Both the position numbers and the translations under genes were made by a program. The notes below the pieces were generated by a model. That model ran no database searches, had not been told where the DNA came from, and was given only the letters and a program-made list of their open reading frames with translations. Positions 9,476-17,553 of a DNA stretch of 64,000 bases are shown in pieces (the stretch's first letter is position 1; each line of letters opens with the position of its first letter). The DNA comes from Segatella copri (GTDB lineage Bacteria; Bacteroidota; Bacteroidia; Bacteroidales; Bacteroidaceae): assembly GCF_019249795.2 (NCBI RefSeq), contig NZ_CP156891.1, positions 186,001-250,000 of the forward strand, written 5' to 3'.

Positions 9476-9846
9476 AAAGGACTGTAATCACCGTGGACGG
9501 AAATGGAATGTTATCCATTCCGTCCAACTTGCAAGACTTGTGGATGAGTGAGGGTGAATTGGTTGATATGCTTCATGTCACCGCCATGAAACTCCATGCT
9601 GTGATAAGGTCAATATACAAGGATGGTTTATTGACGGTGTCGGAAGTCCAACAGAAACAGGAAACTTCCAATGGCATTTGGCAAACGTTGTATGGCTTTC
9701 CGATGATTGTTGCCCTTTGCTTCCGTATAAACTCATACGGGGCAGCTCGGTTTCGTGCCACCATCTTCAAGAGATTGTATGGGGCAAAAGAGAAAAGTAG
9801 TGTCATCATCCTACAACTCAATAGAAGAACAACCGCCTTTAGTTGA
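9472..9846 (+). CDS. Small protein with RhuM-like motif, coupled to integrase
   Basis: The 124-residue product starts within the integrase stop (ATGA overlap), indicating coupled translation. The central segment GFPMIVALCFRINSYGAARF resembles the motif of RhuM/virulence-type proteins (VIIAVGYRVNS...TQFR), which are often found next to integrases and restriction genes on mobile elements. The N-terminal part (EGELVDMLHVTAMKLHAVIR) could be a helix-turn-helix. A DNA-binding or accessory recombination role is inference only. It is much shorter than full RhuM proteins (about 330 residues). Confidence 0.6.
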   Translation: MKRTVITVDGNGMLSIPSNLQDLWMSEGELVDMLHVTAMKLHAVIRSIYKDGLLTVSEVQQKQETSNGIWQTLYGFPMIVALCFRINSYGAARFRATIFKRLYGAKEKSSVIILQLNRRTTAFS

Positions 9847-9980
9847 ATGTCCTCTTGCTTGTTTGTTGGCTTGGCGCTGTCGTACTGTCGTGAATAAGTA
9901 CTGAAGCATAAGCATGACATTCTTACTTGTAGGGGGATGAGTTCTGTTCATAAAAATGACGGACAAAACACCCCTTATTT

Positions 9981-10215
9981 TTGTTGAATTGTTGAATATG
10001 ATGAAAGAAGTATTGAACATCAGGTATTTACGGCTCAACATATTCTCAACAAATCTCTCAACAAAAGAAAGATAATGTTGAAAAGAGAAAACCATGAACA
10101 CCATTCCTTTCTTTCTTTTTTGCCCAGTAATTTGTTGTGTAGAGCTATTTGTTGAGAGTTTGTTGAGGGTATAAGTGGTTGGTTCTCATAAAGATAACAC
10201 CTATCTTCAACAATT
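9981..10215. repeat. Cluster of TTGTTGA / TCAACAA repeats downstream of integrase
   Basis: The motif TTGTTGA occurs at 9981-9987 with an adjoining partial copy. CTCAACA occurs at 10034-10040, CTCAACAAA at 10045-10053 and CTCAACAAA again at 10057-10065. The inverted forms TTTGTTGAG lie at 10148-10156 and 10159-10167, and a further TCAACAATTCAAC lies near 10205. The inverted arrangement of two tandem pairs looks like protein-binding sites, possibly arm-type sites of the integrase or an accessory factor. No gene is seen here. Confidence 0.5.
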
Positions 10216-10313
10216 CAACGTTTTACATGCCCTCACTTGGTACGCTGTAAAATGTGCTTGTGGATTAATTGGCAACCGCTCTATTCTCCGAAATGGTTGC
10301 AGCAACGTTCCTT

Positions 10314-10330
10314 GGAGGCTTTGCGCCTCC
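10314..10330. other. Short perfect hairpin in island non-coding DNA
   Basis: GGAGGC at 10314-10319 pairs with GCCTCC at 10325-10330 around a 5-nt loop. No T-run follows, so it is not a standard terminator. Confidence 0.35.
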
Positions 10331-10652
10331 AGCCACTTGGGCGAACCTCCGCAGTGTTTTAGCATGGCATTAGATTTATGCAGACTATACCGAGGACCCA
10401 CAGCACACATAACACACTCGGCATAGTTCACAAAGGAAATCAACAACACACAACTGAAACACTTGGCAAGTTTCACACTGAAAATATCACCTGTTCCTTT
10501 GCAAACTCCATGTACAAAGTAGCTTGTGTCTGTGACCTTGTTCTTTCAATGTGGCAGCTTTGATGTTTGGCGCAAATTGAGAGAATTAAGGTCTGCAACC
10601 TTGGGCATGGAAAGCCGAAAGGCAAATATCTCGTCTTTTGTTCTTAGAGGAG

Positions 10653-10694
10653 GGAGCGAGGTTATGTTTTGGGAACCCCAAAACGCCTCGCTCC
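10653..10694. other. Two-segment hairpin in island non-coding DNA
   Basis: GGAGCGAGG (10653-10661) pairs with CCTCGCTCC (10686-10694), and TTTTGGG (10667-10673) pairs with CCCAAAA (10677-10683) inside an asymmetric internal loop. No T-run follows. Otherwise 9847-10969 holds only the repeats listed separately and a weak promoter; its short open frames have no recognisable protein features. Confidence 0.45.
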
Positions 10695-10877
10695 ACCATG
10701 AGGGCGAAGAAATTTTGCTCCCAACGGTTGCAGAAAGTGAGTGTACCAACTGTAGGCAGTGCATAGAAATATGTAAATAGATTTGTCAGGTGTAGTTTAT
10801 TCTTCCTTTATTTGCACAAAAGTATGTTTTGAGTGTTATAAAAAATAAAAAAATGCACTATTACGTTGATACTTTTG

Positions 10878-10885
10878 TATTTTTG
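10878..10885 (+). promoter_or_regulatory. Possible -7 element before the orphan lipoprotein
   Basis: TATTTTTG followed by C matches TAnnTTTG and lies 84 nt upstream of the lipoprotein ATG. No clear TTG is found at the proper distance upstream. The same 15 bp recur at 12525-12539, so this may also be a recombination-site remnant. Confidence 0.4.
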
Positions 10886-10969
10886 CACTCAGTTATCTTG
10901 GACAGCAGAATTTGAAACACTGAAAATCCGTAATCTGTCTATATGTAAAATCTTTAAATTTGGATTATT

Positions 10970-12424
10970 ATGACTAAGAAGTTTTGGTTAATAGCACTCA
11001 TCGTAGCTTGCACTGTTGTATTTGGCAGTTGCGATAAGTCTGAGGAATTGAGTGTTGAGCAATGTAAGTTGGATATGAATCTATTCAACCAAACCTATAC
11101 TGTTAATGATGAGGGGTGCTGTGTGCTAAAAGGGAGAAAGCCAATAGCAGCAGAAGAAATACAGAGTAAGGTCAAGGGCTATGGTTGGGAGAGTATTGCC
11201 ACTTATGAGGTACAGGAAAACGGAAAGTTGAGCAAGGAGGAATTTTGGAAAGACAGATTTGGTGGCAGCCCTACACACTTTTGGTTTGAGACATCACAGC
11301 AAGCTTTTAGTTATTTTTATAGTGATGCCTTGCCAGCCTTTTGTTTCAGTCGTGTATCATGGACTTATGACATGGACAAAGGCTTCATACTGTTTGGCAG
11401 CAACAAGCAGACAACAGACAGCAGATACATGCAGATTCTTAAGCTTGACGAGTCGAATGGCAAGACCTTAATGTACACCATACAAAAATTGGGAGCGACG
11501 AGTGATGGCAGCAATGGTTACAAGTCTATATATGGCATGATTGTATATAAACGCATGACCGAAACCGATTTGGAAATGATGAAGAAAAGTTACACGTATG
11601 ATACGGATATTGACCGTTCTGTTCCCGACAACTGCAAGTTTAAGATTAAGGCATACTATGCAGAAGACGACAAAGACAACACAGACCCTGTGTTTCAGAC
11701 CTTCTGCCTTGTAACATTTGAGCTTACCGATGAATATGGTTTCAACTCTTCAGATAATGCCTATTACAACTACTACGATTCAATTACTTGGACGAGTGAT
11801 TGTCGTGATATGCCAGATAGCTTTGGAATCATGGAACGTAAGACAAACTGTTTGAATACTTCCTATTGGTGGAGCACATACTTCTTCACGCCTCATGACA
11901 ATACTATTGTCTATGCCAATGGCTATAAAGATGGCCGTATTGTCTATCAAGCCCGAAAGAGGCTCTATTTGGTGAATGATGGATTCTTTGGTTACGATTG
12001 GGATAACGTAAGGTATAATTCCAAGAACCCCGAACTAACAGAATATTGCTTGCTGGACAAGAGCCGTGAGTTTATCCTAACTCCACCTACTGCCTACAAA
12101 GAAGACATTACAAAACCGTATGCAGAGTTACGTATTGTACTGAAAGGAGCAAAAGACAAAAACGACAAGGAATATATGTTAGGCGTGCTTGAACGTGAAA
12201 GAGAAGGTCTGTTGAAGATTATGGACCAGTACTATGAAGCACATAGTACTATAAAAGAAACAGAAAAGGCTTCGCTGTGTAAAACGTTTAAGGCACTACC
12301 CGAAGATGCTGATATTAAAGCATATTGGCGTACAAAACATTCTCGCATGGTACTGATACTTAAAACTGACGGGGAAGACCCTATAAACAGTGAATACTAT
12401 GTGCATGCGGAACCAATTAAATGA
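10970..12424 (+). CDS. Orphan lipoprotein of unknown function
   Basis: The 484-residue product has a lipoprotein signal peptide with the lipobox VFGSC (Cys at residue 20), so it is probably lipidated and anchored in the envelope. The mature part is rich in Tyr, Asp and Lys, with no repeat, catalytic motif or transmembrane segment that I recognise. It stands alone, between non-coding island DNA and a strong terminator, and a 15-bp direct repeat flanks it at 10873 and 12525. This suggests it is accessory cargo that came with the integrase element. I do not recognise the family. Confidence 0.7.
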   Translation: MTKKFWLIALIVACTVVFGSCDKSEELSVEQCKLDMNLFNQTYTVNDEGCCVLKGRKPIAAEEIQSKVKGYGWESIATYEVQENGKLSKEEFWKDRFGGSPTHFWFETSQQAFSYFYSDALPAFCFSRVSWTYDMDKGFILFGSNKQTTDSRYMQILKLDESNGKTLMYTIQKLGATSDGSNGYKSIYGMIVYKRMTETDLEMMKKSYTYDTDIDRSVPDNCKFKIKAYYAEDDKDNTDPVFQTFCLVTFELTDEYGFNSSDNAYYNYYDSITWTSDCRDMPDSFGIMERKTNCLNTSYWWSTYFFTPHDNTIVYANGYKDGRIVYQARKRLYLVNDGFFGYDWDNVRYNSKNPELTEYCLLDKSREFILTPPTAYKEDITKPYAELRIVLKGAKDKNDKEYMLGVLEREREGLLKIMDQYYEAHSTIKETEKASLCKTFKALPEDADIKAYWRTKHSRMVLILKTDGEDPINSEYYVHAEPIK

Positions 12425-12444
12425 TAAATAAGTTTAATGTGGAC

Positions 12445-12496
12445 AACAATAGTCATAAGGCGAAGTTAATCTTTGTTTTATGACTATTGTTTTTTT
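12445..12496 (+). terminator. Rho-independent terminator after the orphan lipoprotein
   Basis: A 13-bp perfect stem (12445-12457 with 12479-12491) is followed by a run of T to 12496, 21 nt after the lipoprotein stop codon. Confidence 0.85.
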
Positions 12497-12524
12497 GCAC
12501 CAACATAGTGTGGTTTCATTTTTA

Positions 12525-12539
12525 TTTTGTATTTTTGCA
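12525..12539 (+). repeat. 15-bp direct repeat, second copy (first at 10873-10887)
   Basis: TTTTGTATTTTTGCA is present identically at 10873-10887 and 12525-12539, bracketing the lipoprotein gene and its terminator. The core GTATTTTTGC fits GTAnnTTTGC, the core known for CTnDOT-type attachment sites, but it also fits the -7 promoter element, so both readings are open. Confidence 0.5.
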
Positions 12540-12717
12540 ACTGTAAAGAGTTGTTAGGCAAAGCAAACATATGCATATTGCAGAAGTTGTGACTATTGCC
12601 AAATCATTACCTCTATTGAGGTTGAACACTTATAAATCGCTCATTTTAAGCTATTCAGCAGATTATAAAGAATTTTTCGGAAAAACCTCAGAGAATATTT
12701 AATGTTCTCCCATTTTT

Positions 12718-13956
12718 TTATTCGTATCTGATAGCCTCGATAGGGTCGAGCCTTGCTGCCTTCTTTGCAGGATACCATCCAAAGAAAACGCCAGTAAATG
12801 TACAGACAGCAAAACTCATAATAATGCTCCAAGGCTCTATTGGGGTGGCTATATGGAAGAAATAGTTAAGACTGAGCGATAAACTAACTCCCAATATCAC
12901 TCCTATAATACCGCCAGTTACAGAAAGTAAGATAGCTTCTATCAGAAACTGGTTTAAAATATCAATACCTCGTGCGCCCACACTCATTCGAAGACCTATT
13001 TCGCGGGTTCGTTCTGTTACAGATACATACATGATGTTCATGATTCCGATGCCGCCTACCAGCAGCGAGATTCCTGCCACGGATCCGAGCAGGATGGTGA
13101 TTGTAGACATGGTAGAATTCATCATGCTTGAAATTTCCTCTTGAGAGCGGATATTGAAGTCATCTTCATCTGCTTCAGTAGTATCTGTTGCGTCTTTCAA
13201 TTTGTGGTTGCGTCGCAATATTTCTGTAATCTGATCTTGGGCAGGTTGAGAAGCCTCTTCGGTGATAGCTGAGCAGACGATGCCTCCTAAATAGGTTTGT
13301 GCCATAATTCTCTTCATTACTGTTGTATAGGGGGCAAGTACTAAATCATCCAGCTCCATACCCATACTATTGTAACCTTTCTTCTTCAAGACACCGATTA
13401 CTCTGAATGGAATGCTGTTAAATCGCACAACTTTACCGATAGGATCGCTGCCATCAGGGAAAAGATAGTCAACTACTGTCTGTCCCAAAATACAAACTTT
13501 AGATGCAGCCTTAATGTCTGTATCTGTAAACATTTCTCCATCTGCCACTTTCAGTTGTCGGATGGAAAGATAGTCTTGGTTTACACCATAAATGGAACTT
13601 TGGGTGTTGTTGTTTCCGTAGATCCACTGTCCGGAACTGTTTACAGTAGGAGAAATAGCTGAGATATAATTACATTCGTCTTTGATGCTCTGATAGTCGG
13701 CTTGCTTCAGCGTCTCCATTGACGAAGCATCCTGTCTCACACCGCCACGCATGTCTGCACCTGGTGAAATCATAATCATGTTTGATCCCATCTCTGCGAT
13801 GTTTGCCTTGATGCTGGCTTTACTTCCTTGTCCGATGGCAAGCATGGTAATAACCGCAGCAATACCGATGATGAAGCCAAGTGCGGTAAGGAAAGAGCGC
13901 ATTTTGTTGGCAGCAATGGCGCGGATGGCTATTTTGAAAAGATTCTGATAATTCAT
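12718..13956 (-). CDS. MacB-like ABC transporter permease (no ATPase domain)
   Basis: The start at 13956 (MNYQNLFKIAIRAI) was chosen because the upstream extension of the frame is intergenic in character; this gives 412 residues. There is a transmembrane segment at about residues 20-42 (FLTALGFIIGIAAVITMLAIGQG), a periplasmic MacB_PCD domain (about 50-270), and three transmembrane helices forming the FtsX domain (about 290-405). The motif ERTREIGLRMSVGAR is typical of the family. Such permeases need a separate ATP-binding protein when, as here, they lack one. In related loci that gene sits between adaptor and permease; here only 69 nt separate them and it is missing. The permease itself looks intact. 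Confidence 0.88.
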   Translation of the reverse strand: MNYQNLFKIAIRAIAANKMRSFLTALGFIIGIAAVITMLAIGQGSKASIKANIAEMGSNMIMISPGADMRGGVRQDASSMETLKQADYQSIKDECNYISAISPTVNSSGQWIYGNNNTQSSIYGVNQDYLSIRQLKVADGEMFTDTDIKAASKVCILGQTVVDYLFPDGSDPIGKVVRFNSIPFRVIGVLKKKGYNSMGMELDDLVLAPYTTVMKRIMAQTYLGGIVCSAITEEASQPAQDQITEILRRNHKLKDATDTTEADEDDFNIRSQEEISSMMNSTMSTITILLGSVAGISLLVGGIGIMNIMYVSVTERTREIGLRMSVGARGIDILNQFLIEAILLSVTGGIIGVILGVSLSLSLNYFFHIATPIEPWSIIMSFAVCTFTGVFFGWYPAKKAARLDPIEAIRYE

Positions 13957-14025
13957 TTTACTTGTTGTAATGTTAAATGTTAAGTGAAAACTTCGTTTGC
14001 TATTGGATGCTAAGTAATTTAACAT

Positions 14026-14846
14026 TCAACACTTAACATTGCCAGAGATGACAACCTCGTAAGTGACTACATTGTTTGTTGTAGTAGCTTCCAGACGAAC
14101 CTGTTTTACTGTTCCCTGGAATACATCGTCAGGATAAGCATCTACTGTAAAATTAACGCGGTCGCCTTCTTTTACACCGCCTATATCAGCCTCGTCAACA
14201 TTTGCAATCACCTGCATGTTGGTCAGATCTTTAGCGATAGTAAAGAGCTCTGGAGTGTTGAAGCTTGCTGCTACGGTCTGTCCTTCCTCTACGCTTTTTG
14301 ATATGACAGTTCCATCTATTGGGGATGTAATTGTAGCATAGCTCAGGTTGGTTTGGGCTTTCTGTACATTTTCCTTGGCCGAAGCTACTTGCTCTTTCGC
14401 CTGGCGATAGGTGAGAAGCGCATTTTCATAATCGTCAGCACTTACCAAACCTTTCTTATAGAGGGGCTGGTAGCGGCTCATGTTTGCACTCTGATAGTTC
14501 AAACTGCTTTGCGCACTTGCCAGGTTAGCTTTGGCAGTATTCAACTCGCTCATCAGGTTGGTTTTGTCGAGCTCAGCTATGACTTCACCTTTTTTACCTG
14601 CGAATTGTAATCAACATAAAGTTTGTTTACAATACCACTCACCTGTGTACCAACCGTTACAGAAGTTACCGCTTCAATAGTACCGGTTGCAGTTACACTA
14701 TTCTGCAATGTTTGTGTGGTTACAGCTTCCTGCTTGAAGTCTATTTGCTCTTCGTTTTTACTTCCAGAGAACAGCCATGCTGCCACAGCTACGATGATTA
14801 TCACAATCATGGCAATCCAGATTTTGCTGATTCTAAGTTTTTTCAT
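14026..14846 (-). pseudogene. MacA-like periplasmic adaptor (HlyD family), frameshifted and 3'-truncated
   Basis: The gene starts at 14846 (MKKLRISK) with a transmembrane anchor (IWIAMIVIIIVAVAAWLF) and an HlyD biotinyl-lipoyl segment. It runs into a stop at 14577 just after VDYNSQVKK. A shift of -1 at the run of six A (minus strand, 14595-14590) restores KKGEVIAELDKTNLMSEL, the conserved HlyD continuation, into the frame 14026-14553. That frame holds the coiled-coil hairpin and beta-barrel, then ends abruptly at VVTYEVVISGNVKC inside AT-rich repeat sequence. The last part of the barrel and the membrane-proximal domain are absent. The combined length is about 270 residues, against roughly 400 for the family. 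The adaptor would link the permease to TolC; it is probably non-functional. Confidence 0.85.
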
Positions 14847-14912
14847 AAAAATGTATGTATACCTATTAATGATTTGCAATATGTTTTCGGATGTTAATAC
14901 CAATCTTTCTCT

Positions 14913-16271
14913 TTAGATTCTACCGTTTTGGTAGAATTTCAACATGTTGATATTCAGAATGGTAAGATACTTTGCCTGAAGCTCGTTCTGTTTAGCCTTC
15001 AGAAGATTATCTTTGCCAGTTCTCAATTCTACGATGTTCTTTAATCCCAGTTTAAACTGCTCACTTAACAGATCGTAGCTTGTTTGGGCACTCTCGCTGC
15101 TCACCTTGGCAGCCTTAAACTGGCTTTGGTTTGTATTAGCCTGCAACCAATAGTTTTCGATAGTAGAGTAGAGCTTAGTTTGCTCATTCTTTATATCGAG
15201 CAAGATGCTTTCACGCTGAATGAGTGCTTTATTGACAGAAGTCTTGGTCTGTCGGTTATCAAAGAGAGGAATACTGACACCGATTCCACCACCCATGCTG
15301 AAGTTGGTTTTCATCTGACTGCCCCAACCGTTTTTGTTCATGGATGTGGTGCTGGTCGTAGCTCCTGCATTTGCGCTGATGGTTGGCAACTTTCCTGCCT
15401 TTGCAATCTTGATGTTCAGATCGTTCTGGTCGAGTTTGTTTTGATAGCTCAAAAACTCAGGGCGATTCTGAAGCGCAGCTGTATAGACACTGTTCATTCC
15501 TGGGATAGAGGCCAGAGCCATCTGGTCAGTTGTGCTTGGAATAGCGATGTCGAAAGCTTCTTCACTGGTAATCTGCAGGAGTTCCTTCAACTGTCGTTTA
15601 TAGTTTTTAACGTTACTTTCAGCCTGCACGATGTTAAACTCATCTTGTGCTCTCTGTGCTGTAAGTTGTGCTAAGTCTGCTTGGCTCATCTTGCCAATTT
15701 TTACCATTTCCTTACCACGCTCTTCGTTTTGAACACTCGACAGATAACTTTCTTTGTTTACGTTGATAGCCTCTGTAGAGTAAAGTATCTGTACGTAAAG
15801 TTGAGCTATCTGTTCTTGCAGGTTGAGGGCTTGTGCTGTCGAATCGAGTTGTGCCGCTTCCTTTGCCAGCTTGTTCAGTTTCACCTGATTTCTATTTTTG
15901 TTACCGTTCCAAATCGTGTAATTGCCCATCACACTATAGCTGCCATTGTAATATACCTTGTCGATGGAAGCTTTGCTGAAACCTTCTCCACTGATTCCAT
16001 TAGAAACCCAAGGCGTATAGTTTACACTTTGATTGGTGCTGGCAGAGAGCGATGGCAGAAGCGCAGACTTTGATTGCAGATAGTCCTCCTGAGCTGAAGC
16101 TTTTGTGAGTTGAGTCTTCTGCAGTTGAATGTTGTTAGCCAGTGCGTAACTGATACAATCCTGCAGTGACCATTGCTTAGCTTGTACAGCGATAGGAGCC
16201 GACATGATGATCAGCGCTACCGCCATGTTTTTAAAACTTGCGTTCATACTCTTTTTACTTTTTGTTTTCAT
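14913..16271 (-). CDS. TolC family outer-membrane efflux protein
   Basis: The preferred start at 16271 gives a better signal peptide (ending in APIAVQA) than the in-frame ATG at 16331, which only adds 20 charged residues; the protein is then 452 residues. Two outer-membrane efflux repeats are visible. The first begins at SLQDCISYALANN, and each contains long helical, Gln/Ala-rich segments and beta-barrel strands. The protein forms the outer-membrane channel of tripartite efflux pumps. It is the first gene of the adaptor-permease locus. It appears intact although its partner adaptor is broken, and it may serve other inner-membrane pumps. Confidence 0.9.
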   Translation of the reverse strand: MKTKSKKSMNASFKNMAVALIIMSAPIAVQAKQWSLQDCISYALANNIQLQKTQLTKASAQEDYLQSKSALLPSLSASTNQSVNYTPWVSNGISGEGFSKASIDKVYYNGSYSVMGNYTIWNGNKNRNQVKLNKLAKEAAQLDSTAQALNLQEQIAQLYVQILYSTEAINVNKESYLSSVQNEERGKEMVKIGKMSQADLAQLTAQRAQDEFNIVQAESNVKNYKRQLKELLQITSEEAFDIAIPSTTDQMALASIPGMNSVYTAALQNRPEFLSYQNKLDQNDLNIKIAKAGKLPTISANAGATTSTTSMNKNGWGSQMKTNFSMGGGIGVSIPLFDNRQTKTSVNKALIQRESILLDIKNEQTKLYSTIENYWLQANTNQSQFKAAKVSSESAQTSYDLLSEQFKLGLKNIVELRTGKDNLLKAKQNELQAKYLTILNINMLKFYQNGRI

Positions 16272-16559
16272 CTTTACAGATCTCTTTGCATCTGTTCTGA
16301 TTAAATGTGGATTAATGTTCTTATTTTCCATAATTGCAAATCTTAATAGGATACATCATTTTTAGATTTGACGTAAGCGTCGCCTATAAAGTTGCAACTG
16401 ATATGTGTTTTTGATTAAAAACGTGATGATAGGTTTAACATTCTCATTTATCTTTAACAATCCTTTTCATAGAGAAAGATTTCTTTTACTTTTCCACATT
16501 AATTTATTTATATTTCTCAAAAAAATGTTTCTTCTTTCGTTATCTTCGCTGAAATTGTG

Positions 16560-16567
16560 TAACTTTG
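16560..16567 (+). promoter_or_regulatory. Probable metA -7 promoter element
   Basis: TAACTTTG followed by C lies 30 nt upstream of the metA ATG, with an AAGAAAGGAA ribosome-binding-like stretch between. A perfect TTG is lacking upstream. Apart from this element, 16332-16559 is AT-rich with no gene seen. Confidence 0.5.
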
Positions 16568-16597
16568 CAGAAAAATTTTAAGAAAGGAATAAAATAA

Positions 16598-17515
16598 ATG
16601 CCGTTAAGAATACCAGATAAGCTTCCAGCTATCGAACTGCTGAAGCATGAGAATATATTCGTGATGGACGAAAGTCGTGCGCATAAACAGGAGATTCGTC
16701 CGTTGAAAATCTGTGTGCTCAATTTGATGCCCCTCAAGATTACGACAGAGACAGATCTCGTTCGTCTTCTGTCGAATACTCCTCTTCAGTTAGAGGTTTA
16801 TTTTATGAAGTTGAAAAGTCACACGCCGAAGAATACTCCAATAGAGCACATGATGATGTTCTACAAGGATTTTCAGGAACTTTCCAAACAGAAGTTTGAT
16901 GGAATGATAGTTACAGGTGCTCCTATCGAAACGATGGCTTATGAAGAGGTAGAATATTGGCCTGAAATCAAAGAGATTTTTGATTGGGCCCGTACCCATG
17001 TTACTTCAACACTCTATATCTGCTGGGGTGCCCAGGCTGGTCTTTATCATTTCTATGGTGTTCCTAAGTATCCTTTAGAGAAGAAGATGTTTGGTATTTT
17101 TAAGCAGAAGCCTCTCGATTTGTCTCAGCCAATCTTCCGCGGTTTCGATGATATCTTTAATATGCCTCATAGTCGCCATACAGAGGTAAGACGTGAGGAT
17201 ATTGAAAAAGTGCCGGGACTTGACATCATTGCCGAATCGCCTGAAAGCGGTGTCAGCATTGTGATGGCCAGAAACGGCCGCGAATTCTTTGTGACGGGTC
17301 ATCTTGAGTATGCGCCAAACACGCTGGATAAGGAATATAAACGTGATGTGGGCAAGCGTGATGATGTAGAACTGCCAAAAAATTATTATTATCATGACGA
17401 TCCGAACGAAGAACCTCTGGTGACATGGCGTGCTCATGCCAACCTCTTCTATAGTAATTGGATCAACTATTATGTTTATCAGGAGACTCCTTACAATATT
17501 GACGAAATCAGTTAA
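16598..17515 (+). CDS. metA: MetA-family homoserine O-acyltransferase, predicted acetyl-CoA specific
   Basis: The 305-residue protein matches MetA along its length: RPLKICVLNLMPLKI near residue 35, catalytic Cys142 in ICWGAQAG, and FFVTGHLEY near residue 232. It acylates homoserine in the first committed step of methionine synthesis. Residue 111 is Glu (GAPIET); in this family Glu111 is associated with acetyl-CoA use and Gly111 with succinyl-CoA (as in E. coli). I therefore predict homoserine O-acetyltransferase activity despite the usual name of succinyltransferase. It is the first gene of a plus-strand run, with the next start 38 nt after its stop. Confidence 0.95.
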   Translation: MPLRIPDKLPAIELLKHENIFVMDESRAHKQEIRPLKICVLNLMPLKITTETDLVRLLSNTPLQLEVYFMKLKSHTPKNTPIEHMMMFYKDFQELSKQKFDGMIVTGAPIETMAYEEVEYWPEIKEIFDWARTHVTSTLYICWGAQAGLYHFYGVPKYPLEKKMFGIFKQKPLDLSQPIFRGFDDIFNMPHSRHTEVRREDIEKVPGLDIIAESPESGVSIVMARNGREFFVTGHLEYAPNTLDKEYKRDVGKRDDVELPKNYYYHDDPNEEPLVTWRAHANLFYSNWINYYVYQETPYNIDEIS

Positions 17516-17553
17516 TTTGTGAAGGAGTTGGATGATTTCGAGATAGATTTCTT

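Noticed and set aside
10526..10780. 84-codon open frame ending in a CTNCRQCIEICK cysteine cluster, resembling half of a ferredoxin
   Set aside because: There is no ribosome-binding site. Only one partial Cys cluster is present at the extreme end, and the frame runs across a perfect DNA hairpin. It is more likely a chance frame in non-coding DNA.
12571..12702. 43-codon frame starting MHIAEVVTIAKS behind the GTATTTTTGC element
   Set aside because: The promoter-like element and an AGGC-type sequence precede it, but there is no homology I know and the region is probably the island junction. Too little support to list.
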